64,000 bases of DNA from NCBI GenBank assembly GCA_036677685.1, contig JAVBWA010000049.1, positions 25,851-89,850 on the forward strand. The letters run 5' to 3'. The position numbers and the translations under genes are program-made. This DNA comes from JAQUBU01 sp036677685. GTDB taxonomy: Bacteria > Bacillota > Syntrophomonadia > Syntrophomonadales > Syntrophomonadaceae. Positions 1 through 8,618 of this stretch are shown here, piece by piece. The notes beneath the pieces are model-generated. The model had not been told where the DNA came from and did not search any database. It saw only the letters and a list, made by a program, of their open reading frames with translations. The stretch's first letter is position 1; each line of letters begins with the position of its first letter.

Positions 1-989
1 GACAGGTCCGATCCCCGAAAGATAATGAACGGTTTTTTGCACTCTTAAAGGTTGAGAATGTTAATGGCTTTTTGCCTGAGGAATCAGTTAAAAGGATACA
101 TTTTGATGCGTTGACTCCTCTCTATCCTACTGAAAGGCTTACCTTGGAAACTGAGAGCCAGGAACTTTCCACCCGCATTATCGACCTGATTTCACCAATC
201 GGGAAAGGCCAACGCGGGCTTATTGTCGCGCCGCCCAAGGCAGGCAAGACTATCCTGCTGCAAAAGATTGCACAGGGGATCAGCACCAATCACCCCGAGA
301 TAGAATTGATCATCTTGCTGGTTGATGAAAGACCGGAAGAAGTTACCGATATGCAGCGTTCCACCAAAGCCGAAGTGGTGGCTTCAACCTTTGATGAACC
401 GCCGGAAAGCCATGTTAAGGTAACCGATATGGTTCTGGAAAGAGCCAAGCGATTAGTTGAGCACAAGCGGGATGTTGTTATTCTCATGGATAGTGTTACG
501 AGGCTGGCCCGTGCTCATAACCTGGTAGTACCGCCCAGCGGCCGGACTTTGTCGGGCGGTGTGGATCCTGCTTCACTGGATAAACCCAAAAGGTTCTTTG
601 GTGCTGCCCGTAATATTGAAGAAGGGGGCAGTCTGACCATAATAGCTACTGCTTTGATTGAAACCGGTTCACGGATGGATGAGGTTATTTTCGAAGAGTT
701 TAAAGGACGGGGTAATATGGAACTGGTGCTGGACCGGAAACTGGCTGAGCGTCGAATCTTCCCGGCCATTGACCTTAAACGTTCAGGCACCCGCAAAGAG
801 GAATTATTATTAAACCCGAATGAATTGGAATTAACCTGGATTATTCACAACGCGTTGAGTGATTACAATCAGGTTGAAGGCATGCAGATGATGATAGACA
901 CCATGAAGAAAACCAAATCCAATGAGGACCTTTTACGTGCCGCTCCTATTGCTTTTGGCAGAAAGGACTTTGCCAGAAACAGCTATTAA
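1..989 (+). CDS. rho: Transcription termination factor Rho (5' partial)
   Basis: The reading frame is open from base 3, so the gene enters from outside the window and only the last ~329 codons are present. Rho is a hexameric RNA-dependent ATPase that ends transcription on untranslated RNA. Visible are the end of the primary RNA-binding domain, the TPLYP linker, the Walker A motif APPKAGKT (bases ~231-254), the Walker B region VVILMDSVTRLARA and a conserved C-terminus ending in FARNSY. A TTG at 72 is only an internal codon. In many Firmicutes rho is followed by rpmE; here about 11 kb of other genes separates the two. Confidence 0.97.
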   Translation, partial: QVRSPKDNERFFALLKVENVNGFLPEESVKRIHFDALTPLYPTERLTLETESQELSTRIIDLISPIGKGQRGLIVAPPKAGKTILLQKIAQGISTNHPEIELIILLVDERPEEVTDMQRSTKAEVVASTFDEPPESHVKVTDMVLERAKRLVEHKRDVVILMDSVTRLARAHNLVVPPSGRTLSGGVDPASLDKPKRFFGAARNIEEGGSLTIIATALIETGSRMDEVIFEEFKGRGNMELVLDRKLAERRIFPAIDLKRSGTRKEELLLNPNELELTWIIHNALSDYNQVEGMQMMIDTMKKTKSNEDLLRAAPIAFGRKDFARNSY

Positions 990-1029
990 TGCGAAAAAAT
1001 GAATAATCATTTCCCAAAAGGTCAAAAAT

Positions 1030-1051
1030 AGGGTCAGTAGGCCCTTTTTTT
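1030..1051 (+). terminator. Rho-independent terminator after rho
   Basis: A short stem GGGTC-AGTA-GGCCC (with one G-T wobble) is followed by seven T residues, 40 bases after the rho stop codon. Confidence 0.6.
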
Positions 1052-1084
1052 GTTGCTCCGACGGAAATGAGGTGAAAAAATAAA

Positions 1085-1945
1085 GTGAATAAAAAGTGGG
1101 TAATTTTACTGGTCTTAATCACCCACGTGTTAACAGTCAGCATTGACCCGGTCATGGCTTCTCCTGATGAGGGGCATTTTGTGCCTTGCGTCAAGAAAAG
1201 CGCAGTTTCAGTTAAGGAAACTTCCAACAGCTTTTATAAAGTGCGAAAAGGTGACACCTTATGGGGTATATCCCGTGCCTTAAAAGTTGATCTTGGCTTA
1301 CTGATGAGCGCCAATGGCCTTAATGCCCGGACTATTCTTAGGATCGGACAGAACATAAAAATACCAGGTTCTGCTGCCAATTATTATCTGCTTAAAGAGG
1401 GTGATACCATGTGGAGCATTGCAGCTACTTATGGTATTAGTGTAAAACAATTGCAAGGATTGAACCAAAGCAAAAATCCCAACCGGCTCAAAATTGGCGA
1501 CCGCATTATTATTCCGGCCGGTCAGCAGCGGCTGGCGGCAGCCACTCAGGAATCCTCTCGCGGATTTCATATTAGCAGGGCTTTTTACGCCTGGCCACTT
1601 CTGGGAAGTATTACATCTTATTATGGATGGCGTAAATCAGGCTTCCATCATGGCTTGGATATTGCAGGAAAAACCAATACTGCCATTACCGCGTCAGCAC
1701 CTGGAAAGGTATTATTTGCAGGCTACAAGGCGGTATATGGACGAACGGTAATTGTCGACCACGCCAATGGGGAGCAGACACTCTATGCCCACGCCAGTAA
1801 AATATTGGTCAAACCAGGGCAGGAAGTTGAGCGCGGTGAAACCATAGCCAAAGTCGGCAGCAGCGGAAGGACTACCGGCCCCCATCTGCATTTTGAAATA
1901 AGAAAGGGTGAGCAGACCTTTAATCCATTGGAGTACTTGCGCTAG
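1085..1945 (+). CDS. Secreted LysM / M23 metallopeptidase
   Basis: The 286-residue protein starts at GTG 1085 behind ATGAGGTG. A signal peptide covers about residues 1-25. Two LysM domains follow (about 51-95 and 99-143; YKVRKGDTLWGISRA and LLKEGDTMWSIAATYG), then a C-terminal M23 (LytM-type) zinc peptidase domain at about 187-284. Zinc-ligand motifs HHGLDI and HLHFE (H267-H269) are intact, so it should be an active cell-wall endopeptidase. Architecture resembles spore or sporulation-associated M23 proteins, but the exact role cannot be read from sequence. It stands alone between two terminator-like hairpins. Confidence 0.9.
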   Translation: MNKKWVILLVLITHVLTVSIDPVMASPDEGHFVPCVKKSAVSVKETSNSFYKVRKGDTLWGISRALKVDLGLLMSANGLNARTILRIGQNIKIPGSAANYYLLKEGDTMWSIAATYGISVKQLQGLNQSKNPNRLKIGDRIIIPAGQQRLAAATQESSRGFHISRAFYAWPLLGSITSYYGWRKSGFHHGLDIAGKTNTAITASAPGKVLFAGYKAVYGRTVIVDHANGEQTLYAHASKILVKPGQEVERGETIAKVGSSGRTTGPHLHFEIRKGEQTFNPLEYLR

Positions 1946-2017
1946 CTTGTATTCGATCGGGCCACGTGCAAACAGGGACCCGCTTCAAAGAACGCTAAAA
2001 AATAAATTTCTAAAAGG

Positions 2018-2055
2018 CATCCCGTATCACAATGGTACGGGATGATCATTTTTTG
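2018..2055 (+). terminator. Hairpin terminator downstream of the M23 gene
   Basis: A perfect 9-bp stem (CATCCCGTA / TACGGGATG, 9-base loop) is followed by ATCATTTTTTG. It lies about 70 bases after the peptidase stop codon. Confidence 0.6.
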
Positions 2056-2155
2056 TGTGCCTAAAAATATTGAAGGGGCTAATAACGCAGAGCAAACAGC
2101 CTCAAGAGTATTGGAGAGGACTTTTAATATCAAGGCATTTGCGATAGGCTTATAA
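2042..2155 (+). CDS. Possible 37-codon ORF or gene remnant ending in R1 copy A
   Basis: An ATG at 2042 opens a 37-codon frame (starts MIIFCVPKNIEG, ends FNIKAFAIGL) whose TAA stop is the TATAA of repeat copy A. No good ribosome-binding site is seen and the start overlaps the terminator stem. It may be the tail of a decayed gene. I list it because its stop is placed exactly as in the certain genes that abut R1 copies. Confidence 0.2.
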   Translation: MIIFCVPKNIEGANNAEQTASRVLERTFNIKAFAIGL

Positions 2156-2286
2156 AAAGGCGAAAAAATACCCCAGCTCCTTTAAACGGCCAGGTTCGTA
2201 TTAGTAAAACAGGCGGCGGGTTCCGATCCCCCGCCTTGTTGCAGCAGTGTGTTGAAACTGCTCTGCAGTTTCTTCCGATGCTTAAA
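2151..2286 (+). repeat. R1 repeat copy A
   Basis: Near full-length R1. The head is degenerate (AAAAAGGCG against GCCTTGTT), the inner hairpin 2 is intact, and the tail hairpin is GAAACTGCTCTGCAGTTTC followed by GATGCTTAAA. It is directly followed by copy B. Together the two copies fill most of the 560-base gap between the M23 and radical SAM genes. Confidence 0.9.
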
Positions 2287-2469
2287 CAAGGCGATAATTC
2301 TCCAGCGTCTTTAAACGGCCGGGTTCATATTGACAGAACAGGAGACGGGTTCTAGCCCCCGCCTTGTTGCAGCGGTGTGTTGCCCCCTATGGGGACCACT
2401 TATATTGATTCCCTTCGGGAATGATTAAATTGTGTTGAAACTGCTCTGCAGTTTCTTCCAATGCTTAAA
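2287..2469 (+). repeat. R1 repeat copy B (long form)
   Basis: Tandem to copy A. The head ACAAGGCG pairs perfectly with GCCTTGTT, a compensated change from the usual ACGAGGC/GCCTCGT. It carries the extra module of about 50 bases, bounded by GTGTTG on both sides, with hairpins CCCCTATGGGG and ATTCCCTTCGGGAAT, before the tail hairpin. Confidence 0.92.
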
Positions 2470-2505
2470 TAAATATTTAGGCAATTTGTTTTTGGGAGGT
2501 TAATA

Positions 2506-3759
2506 ATGTATCTAAGTCTATATGCCAATAGCCGGGGGGAGATTTTAGAGCATCCTTTTCTAGGTCTTTTAGGACGCAGCGGCAATGAGTGGGTGGTTCC
2601 GGAGGACAATGAAATGATACCTTTGCCCCGTGGAGCTGCACTGATTAAGATAAACCACCATCATCCCGTGGGCTTGAATATCCATGAACAGCCGGTTTGC
2701 ATTGCAGCCGACCCGTTGAATGGCAAACAATCAGCTTGGGCAGTCGCCGCTCTTTTGCCGCAGGGTTTTACCCGGACCTTGTTCCCAGCCGCAGTAAAGG
2801 ATAAAAATGAGGATGGGCTGCCTCTTATGGCTTATACTGCAGTGGGGTGCAAAGATGGCAAAATGTACTGTGCGGCTGTGCAGAACGATATGTATCGCAA
2901 GTGGCACCCGGTTCATTATAATACTGATGGATTGCCGGCCCGGATTAACCGGCTGCTTAAAAAACATCCAGAGAACCGTATACTTAAGCAACTGGCGCGC
3001 TGCTCCCTGGAATACGGTTGTTTTACCGCCCAGAATATTTTTTACCAGCGCTGGGAAGGCGGCATACCTACTATGAGTGCCTGTAATGCAGCTTGTATTG
3101 GCTGTATATCTGAAGAACGGCATGGGGTGGCTTCACCCCAGCAGCGTTTGAATTACCGACCCAGTGTGGAGGAGATTGCAGAACTTGGTTTAATGCATTT
3201 AATGAAAGCCCGCGACCCGATTATAAGCTTTGGACAGGGTTGTGAGGGGGAGCCGTCCCTTAATGCCAGTGATTTATCATTAGCAATACGTCGGATAAGA
3301 AAAGAAACAAGTGCAGGCACTATAAATATTAATACCAATGCCGGCTATACGAAGGGGATTAAACTAATGGTTGACGCTGGGTTGGATGCGATGCGGGTGA
3401 CCCTGTTCTCCTGCTTGGAGCAAAATTACGAGATCTATCACTGCCCCCGGGATTATAAGCTTAGCGATGTAAAAAAATCCATTGATTATGCCAAAAGCCA
3501 TGGAGTAAAGGTATCTTTAAATCTCCTGATTTTTCCGGGTTTTCATGACCGGGAGCCGGAGATCGAAGCATTATTGAATTTTGTGCATAATCATGGGGTG
3601 GATATGATCCAAATGCGCAACCTGAACATTGACCCGGAATTGTTAATGAAGGCATTTCCCGGCAAGGCGCCCGGAATCGGCATAGTTAATTTTTTGGCCT
3701 TATTACAGGAAACACTTCCCAAAGTGGAAATTGCGTCATATACCCACCCGGTGCAATAA
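2506..3759 (+). CDS. Radical SAM protein of unknown reaction
   Basis: The 417-residue protein has the radical SAM [4Fe-4S] ligand motif C193-x3-C197-x2-C200 (ACNAACIGCIS). This is followed by FGQGCEGEPSL, which resembles the GGEP SAM-binding strand, so the TIM barrel occupies about residues 185-400. The N-terminal ~180 residues are not recognised. The start ATG 2506 follows TTGGGAGG. It has no operon partner that suggests a substrate. Its TAA stop codon is the first TAA of repeat copy C. Confidence 0.85.
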   Translation: MYLSLYANSRGEILEHPFLGLLGRSGNEWVVPEDNEMIPLPRGAALIKINHHHPVGLNIHEQPVCIAADPLNGKQSAWAVAALLPQGFTRTLFPAAVKDKNEDGLPLMAYTAVGCKDGKMYCAAVQNDMYRKWHPVHYNTDGLPARINRLLKKHPENRILKQLARCSLEYGCFTAQNIFYQRWEGGIPTMSACNAACIGCISEERHGVASPQQRLNYRPSVEEIAELGLMHLMKARDPIISFGQGCEGEPSLNASDLSLAIRRIRKETSAGTININTNAGYTKGIKLMVDAGLDAMRVTLFSCLEQNYEIYHCPRDYKLSDVKKSIDYAKSHGVKVSLNLLIFPGFHDREPEIEALLNFVHNHGVDMIQMRNLNIDPELLMKAFPGKAPGIGIVNFLALLQETLPKVEIASYTHPVQ

Positions 3760-3832
3760 CGAGGCGAAAAGATGTCTATCGCCTCGTTGCAGCGGTGTTT
3801 GAAACTGCTCCGCAGTTTCTTCCGAGCTTAAA
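3756..3832 (+). repeat. R1 repeat copy C (short form)
   Basis: The head ATAACGAGGCGAAAAGATGTC is joined almost directly to GCCTCGTTGCAGCGGTG and the tail hairpin; both inner hairpins are missing. The head TAA is the stop codon of the radical SAM gene. Confidence 0.92.
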
Positions 3833-3862
3833 TATGGTGATATGAAGGAAGGTTATAGAGCA

Positions 3863-4840
3863 ATGGAAAGAAAAGGGCCCTATTTGATAAAAGAATTGAA
3901 ATCCCTGGCCAGCGGGGCACAGCTCTGGGGCAAATACTTGATTCTGGAGAAAACCCAGCGAAAAACTAAAGACGGACGGGAGATTGTTGAATTAAAAATA
4001 GGTGATCAAACTGGTGAAATCAGTGTAATCGTCTGGGACAGTTGCCAGGTCAACGGCAAACTGGAAAATGGAGCGGTTATTGGCCTCTTAGGTGATATGG
4101 GCATGTATAACAACCGTATGCAAATAACCGCCAAACGAATAAAAGTTCTGGATGATGACCCGCAAATCTATTTACGCAGTCCCGGCATAAGTATTGAAAA
4201 ACTTGTTCAGGATTTTGACGAGGTTCAGGATTCCATAAAGAATCCGTTTCTCCGGGAAGTGCTGCAAAGGATATTTACTCCAGTGATGAAAGAGAGATTT
4301 TGCAAAGCTCCGGCAGCCAAAAAAATTCATCACAATTACTGTGGAGGGCTTATAGAGCATACCCTGGCGGTGGCTGCATTATGTAAACAGGCGTCGGCTA
4401 TCTATGAAAAATTAAACCTTGATCTCTTAATCAGCGGGGCCCTTTTGCACGATATCGGCAAAATATTTGAGTATGAAATCAAGGTATCCCCGCAGTATAC
4501 AACCGAAGGAAGGTTGTTGGGACATATTATTTTGGGCTGCGAAATATTATCGTCCACCATTGCCGAAATGAAATCTGAAGGTATGATAATTCCTGCCGAA
4601 TTGGAGTGGATGTTGAAGCATATGCTGGTCAGCCACCATGGGGCCTTGGAATTCGGCTCCCCGGTGATTCCATTGTTTCCCGAAGCATTTGTGCTGAATA
4701 TGATGGACAATTTGGATGCGAAAATGTTTGTATTTCAAACCAAGATTGATGAAAATGAAGGAGATGAGGATTTCTTCAGCAACTATGATAACTTTTTCGG
4801 CCAGCATTTCTTCACCTACCGTTATAACGAGGCGAAATGA
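3863..4840 (+). CDS. YhaM-like OB-fold / HD-domain 3'-5' exoribonuclease
   Basis: An N-terminal OB-fold nucleic-acid-binding domain (about residues 10-95) precedes an HD phosphohydrolase domain with HHNYCGGLIEHTLAVA and LLHDIGK metal-binding motifs. This is the architecture of Bacillus YhaM, a 3'-5' exoribonuclease. I chose ATG 3863 because AAGGAAGG lies 10 bases upstream; an in-frame ATG at 3842 lacks proper spacing. The last codons (YNEAK, then TGA) are read from repeat copy D, so the C-terminal tail is repeat-derived. Confidence 0.85.
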   Translation: MERKGPYLIKELKSLASGAQLWGKYLILEKTQRKTKDGREIVELKIGDQTGEISVIVWDSCQVNGKLENGAVIGLLGDMGMYNNRMQITAKRIKVLDDDPQIYLRSPGISIEKLVQDFDEVQDSIKNPFLREVLQRIFTPVMKERFCKAPAAKKIHHNYCGGLIEHTLAVAALCKQASAIYEKLNLDLLISGALLHDIGKIFEYEIKVSPQYTTEGRLLGHIILGCEILSSTIAEMKSEGMIIPAELEWMLKHMLVSHHGALEFGSPVIPLFPEAFVLNMMDNLDAKMFVFQTKIDENEGDEDFFSNYDNFFGQHFFTYRYNEAK

Positions 4841-4963
4841 TGTCCTCCGTTTCTTTAAGCGGTCGGGCTCATATTAACAAAAACAGGCAATGTGTTATAA
4901 CGAGGCGCCGCCTCGTTGCAGCGGTGTGTTGAAACTGCTCCGCAGTTTCTTCTGATGCTTAAA
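4822..4963 (+). repeat. R1 repeat copy D (nested or composite)
   Basis: The sequence holds a full head with hairpin 1, then at ~4896 a second head (ATAACGAGGCGCC) joined to CCTCGTTGCAGCGG and the tail hairpin. It reads as a short-form copy inserted into a longer copy. The upstream gene reads into the first head and stops at TGA within it. Confidence 0.88.
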
Positions 4964-4991
4964 GGAAGCGGAAGATTAATAATAAATGGGT

Positions 4992-5339
4992 TTATTTCTT
5001 TGCAAACAATGTTTTGATGGGCGCATCCATCCAATCGCCGATCTTTTTCCAAATTCCGGTATAGTTGGCAGCCTGCCTTTTTCTCAAATAATCACTATAT
5101 AAAACAGGCAGAAAACCAAGTAAAAGAACTATTGGCCCGGCAATTAGGCCAAGGTGAAAACTCTGGGTTTTGGCAGATATTATTCGCGACACTATGGAGG
5201 CAAGTATCATTAAAAGGAACAGGAGTATGTAATAGCGCTTGACAGCCAGATATTTTATTAAGATACCTGACTGCAGCCCAATGATTGATAGAATCATGGC
5301 AATAACTAGTATTAATAGAACCACGGTCAGAAGATTCAT
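4992..5339 (-). CDS. Small integral membrane protein
   Basis: I place the start at ATG 5339, behind GAGAGGTG six bases away, giving 115 residues. Three hydrophobic segments are visible (about 2-24, 34-56 and 63-81), followed by a basic cytosolic tail. No family is recognised. It lies downstream of the SPFH gene on the same strand, separated by repeat copy E, and may once have shared its transcript. Confidence 0.6.
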   Translation of the reverse strand: MNLLTVVLLILVIAMILSIIGLQSGILIKYLAVKRYYILLFLLMILASIVSRIISAKTQSFHLGLIAGPIVLLLGFLPVLYSDYLRKRQAANYTGIWKKIGDWMDAPIKTLFAKK

Positions 5340-5371
5340 CAGAAACACCTCTCAATTATTGGGAATCCTAA

Positions 5372-5560
5372 TTTAAACATCAGAAGAAACTACGGAGTAG
5401 TTTCTTAACAATTTAATCATTCCCTAAGGGAATCAATATAAGTGGTCCCCATAGGGGACAACACACCGCTGCAACGAGCGGGGAAGCAGAACCCGCCATA
5501 TGTTTTGCTAATAGGACCCCGGTCGTTTAGAGAAGCGGGGGACATATTTCGCTTGTTATA
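5372..5560 (-). repeat. R1 repeat copy E (long form)
   Basis: Minus-strand copy with the extra two-hairpin module. Its tail hairpin reads GAAACTACTCCGTAGTTTC on the minus strand: both arms changed together from the common CTGC/GCAG to CTAC/GTAG, so pairing is kept. The head provides the TAA stop codon of the SPFH gene. Confidence 0.92.
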
Positions 5561-6125
5561 AATATACTAAATTTGCTGAAGGTTTAAATTCAAAGTTGAT
5601 GATTTCCAGTTTATCGACGGTAATATTGTGTTGGGCCAGAGCCCGGTTGATCAATTGGGAACTCTGGTTTATTATTTCCAGGCGCCTATACAACATTTCT
5701 TTTGCCGAGTAATGGATGGCCACGGCTTGCAAGGATTTCTGAAGGATTGGGGCCAATAGGGTAGATTCATAGTCCGATCCTTGCTGGCGGTAAAGTTTCG
5801 CTACCCCTGAAGGATTTATGTGATAATCCAGTGACAGCAGGGTGTTAACCTTCTGCAAGTCCTGGCTGGTGACAGCAACCGGTACTTCAAGCTGCTGGGT
5901 TCGGCAGTCAATGTTGACTATTTCCTGATAACCGGGCAGCAGCAGATGAAATCCTTCCGAAACCACTTTATCTTCAACTTGGCCTTGGGTTATTACCACC
6001 CCGGCATGCCCATCCGGGACCGCAACCATGGGATGTAAAAAAAACAGGCCTAAGACAATTAGAATAAGCAATCCGATTTGCTGCAAGCGTTTTTTGGAGA
6101 TGTTTATCTCCAATAGTATATACAA
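5556..6125 (-). CDS. SPFH/prohibitin-like membrane protein, probably C-terminally truncated
   Basis: An N-terminal transmembrane segment (about 17-35) is followed by a prohibitin/band 7 domain: AGVVITQGQV, GFHLLLPGYQEIVNIDCRTQ, VAVTSQDLQKVN. The protein ends abruptly at INFEFKPSANLVYL, where prohibitin-type proteins normally continue into a long coiled coil, so 189 residues is short for the family. The stop TAA belongs to repeat copy E. I infer that R1 insertion cut the gene. The start is a TTG at 6125 with GGAAAGGA upstream and is uncertain. Confidence 0.7.
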   Translation of the reverse strand: MYILLEINISKKRLQQIGLLILIVLGLFFLHPMVAVPDGHAGVVITQGQVEDKVVSEGFHLLLPGYQEIVNIDCRTQQLEVPVAVTSQDLQKVNTLLSLDYHINPSGVAKLYRQQGSDYESTLLAPILQKSLQAVAIHYSAKEMLYRRLEIINQSSQLINRALAQHNITVDKLEIINFEFKPSANLVYL

Positions 6126-6327
6126 GTCGTATCAATCCTTTCCGGGCACCTCTGTAGTTAATAAAACATATTTCAAACAGCATTCTAAAAAATCCTGTCA
6201 AAAAATGTGAATACCCGTTTAAAAAGGGTGAATAACCTTTTATAACAAAGGATAGTTATGGGAAAGCATAGAAGATTTTAAGAAACCTAAGGTTTATGGC
6301 CTGAATTTTTGTATTGAATCACAGGAG

Positions 6328-7683
6328 GTGGCAGCAATAGTATATCCGGTACCCTGGTATGCGATTATACTGATTACCATACCGCAGACCATTCTGATTA
6401 TCATACTTGGCTGCGGCTTGTTTAACTTAAAGATAAACCTGCGGCAATGCTTGCTTATGTCCCTAATAATCGGCCTGGCCGCCTACGTCCTGCGCCGGTT
6501 GCCTATGATGTTTGGAGTACACACGGTTATTCTGGTTTTAGTGTTGACGGTTCTTTTGGTAGTGATCAGCAAGCTGGATTGGGGCCGGAGTTTTGTATCG
6601 GTTTTACTTGGCGTAATGATAATTGGTGTGGTGGAAAATGCATTTTTGATCATTTTCCTACAACTGACGGGCATCCGTATAGATGATCTGGCGGCCCGTC
6701 CCTGGCTTAACATTGGGGCATTTTGGACTCAGTTCATACTGGTTCTATTGATTTATGCCTGGACTTACAAGCACAGGTTAATTATTTTTAATCTAAATCC
6801 CGCCAGGTCAAACCGGATTCCGGGAAAAAGCAACATGGTTATAATTACCGTTATTTTGCTGCAGAATTTCTTGTTGACTTTGATAATGAGTAACCTGATA
6901 GGTCAACAGACCGTTTGGAAGCTTAACAGCATCATTCCCTGGGCCAATATTGCCTTATTGTTTATTGCACTTATGGGAGTTTGGGCTATTAAACAACTGG
7001 AACTCAGTGCCCGGAAAAATATGAAAATCAATTTGCTAAAAACACATCTCCACCAGGTGGAGACCCTGTTAGGCACTTTGCAGGCGCAAAAACATGAATA
7101 CAGCAGGCACATTCAGGCCATCCAATCATTAATATATTTAAATCGTAATCAAGAAGCCAAACAATATATAGAAGCCATAACTGAAGATTACTGGAATATT
7201 GACAATATAATATACTCGGGGGACCCCGTAATCGACGGGCTGCTTAACAGCAAACGCAGTGCTGCCGAGTCTCAGAGTATCGAATTTGCGGTGGCGGTCA
7301 AATGTGATATGGACCGTATACCCATTCCCTCCTGGGATATGTGCAGTATACTGGGTAATCTTCTGGATAATGCCGTGGAGGCCGCTGCCGAAGATCCAAA
7401 ACAACCCCGGGTAGCTGTAGAATTTAAATATGAGTTTGGACATTTTGTGGTCTATATTCATAATAATGGCCGGGGAATTCCCTCCCGGGAGAAGGAGTTG
7501 ATTTTCGAACCCGGTTACACCAGCAAAGATTCGGCAGGCCGGGGGTATGGACTCTATCTGGTAAAGAAATTGCTGGATCGGTATGGAGCCGAAATCGAAA
7601 TCATTTCCAAAAAGCAGACCAGTGTTATTGTAAGATTGCCCAAACGGGGCTATGATGCCGCCCGTGCTTATGGAATGAGGTAA
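6328..7683 (+). CDS. LytS/AgrC-type membrane sensor histidine kinase
   Basis: The first ~220 residues are strongly hydrophobic (six or seven membrane segments). A short coiled coil, the phosphoacceptor region (QKHEYSRHIQAI) and an HATPase domain follow, with N-box NLLDNAVEAA, G1 GRGIP and G2 GRGYGLYLVKKLL. This is the Spo0B-like fold of citrate/AgrC-type kinases. The start is uncertain: GTG 6328 overlaps the only strong Shine-Dalgarno (AGGAGGTG), and the codon correctly spaced from it is ATA 6337. It pairs with the LytTR regulator downstream, from which repeat copy F separates it. Confidence 0.88.
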   Translation: MAAIVYPVPWYAIILITIPQTILIIILGCGLFNLKINLRQCLLMSLIIGLAAYVLRRLPMMFGVHTVILVLVLTVLLVVISKLDWGRSFVSVLLGVMIIGVVENAFLIIFLQLTGIRIDDLAARPWLNIGAFWTQFILVLLIYAWTYKHRLIIFNLNPARSNRIPGKSNMVIITVILLQNFLLTLIMSNLIGQQTVWKLNSIIPWANIALLFIALMGVWAIKQLELSARKNMKINLLKTHLHQVETLLGTLQAQKHEYSRHIQAIQSLIYLNRNQEAKQYIEAITEDYWNIDNIIYSGDPVIDGLLNSKRSAAESQSIEFAVAVKCDMDRIPIPSWDMCSILGNLLDNAVEAAAEDPKQPRVAVEFKYEFGHFVVYIHNNGRGIPSREKELIFEPGYTSKDSAGRGYGLYLVKKLLDRYGAEIEIISKKQTSVIVRLPKRGYDAARAYGMR

Positions 7684-7690
7684 AATATGG

Positions 7691-7823
7691 TTACAACGAG
7701 GCCAAAAATGTGCTCCCCGCTTCTTTATGTGGTCGGGTTTATATTTGTTAACCAGGCGGCGGGTTTTAATTCCCCGCCTCGTTGTAGCGGTGTGTTGAAA
7801 CGAGGATGTTTTTAATGCTTAAA
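7691..7823 (+). repeat. R1 repeat copy F (lost tail hairpin, donates start codon)
   Basis: The head (TTACAACGAGGCC), both inner hairpins and CCTCGTTGTAGCGGTGTGTTGAAA are present. The tail hairpin is replaced by ACGAGGATGTTTTT, and the conserved end AATGCTTAAA survives. Its ATG CTT AAA are the first three codons of the response regulator gene. Confidence 0.88.
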
Positions 7824-8528
7824 GTAGTAGTGCTTGAAGATGAGGAATACAACCGGCAATTTATAAAGCAGCTTCTGGATGAAATCCCGGCAGTAGGTGA
7901 GGTCTGGACAACGGCCAGCTCTGAAGAAGCGATCATACTTGTTAAAAAACACCAGCCCCAACTGGTTTTATTGGATATTGAATTGAGCGGCGAGGAGCTC
8001 AATGGCTTACAGGTAGCCAAAAACATATACAGCTTCAATAGGGAAGCATATATCGTCTTTATAACCGGTTATGCTCAATATGCCATTGATTCGTTTGAAG
8101 TCCATCCCTACAATTACATTATGAAACCCATCAAAATCAGCAGATTCAGGGAGACTATAGAAGAGGTGGCAGATCGTTTAAAGTCTGGAAACCAAAACCT
8201 TAACGATATGCTCATAGTTAAGAATAAAAACGGAATATACCACCTGTACAAAGAACGCATCAAGTTTATTGAAATACATAATAATCTGGCTTTGATACAT
8301 AGTGCGGATGGAATATTTGAAAGCCATTTGACTCTGGCGGAATTTGAAGAGATTTTGGATTCAAGGTTTTTGCGGGTGCACAAGTCCTTTATCGTCAACC
8401 TCAGGCAGGTAAAGCAAACCCGGGGTATATTTGACCGCTCTTATGAAATCGAATTTTACGATTATGAACCAAAAGCCCTGATGAGCCGCTATAAATACCC
8501 GGAGTATAAAAAAAGGCAGGGACTGTAA
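7815..8528 (+). CDS. LytTR-family response regulator
   Basis: The receiver domain (about 1-120) has the acidic pair in VLEDEEY, the phospho-acceptor aspartate in LLDIELSG, the conserved Thr in FITGYAQ and Lys in MKPIK. A LytTR DNA-binding domain (about 135-235) follows. It should be phosphorylated by the kinase encoded just upstream. I prefer ATG 7815 (GAGGATG seven bases upstream) over ATG 7806. The chosen start codon and next two codons lie in the end of repeat copy F. Confidence 0.9.
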   Translation: MLKVVVLEDEEYNRQFIKQLLDEIPAVGEVWTTASSEEAIILVKKHQPQLVLLDIELSGEELNGLQVAKNIYSFNREAYIVFITGYAQYAIDSFEVHPYNYIMKPIKISRFRETIEEVADRLKSGNQNLNDMLIVKNKNGIYHLYKERIKFIEIHNNLALIHSADGIFESHLTLAEFEEILDSRFLRVHKSFIVNLRQVKQTRGIFDRSYEIEFYDYEPKALMSRYKYPEYKKRQGL

Positions 8529-8618
8529 TTAATAGCTGCTTCTAATAGTATAAGTTAATGGAAAGAGCTTTGGGGGATGGAGATTGGAGAACTCAATAAT
8601 AAGTTAAAGGAGGATGGA

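Noticed and set aside
2151..2469. CRISPR array suggested by adjacent repeats
   Set aside because: Units are ~135-180 bp, differ in length, contain hairpins and have no unique spacers; dispersed single copies exist elsewhere.
3756..3832. R1 as ordinary Rho-independent terminators
   Set aside because: The tail hairpin is followed by TTCCGATGCTTAAA, not a T-run, and true terminators in this window look different.
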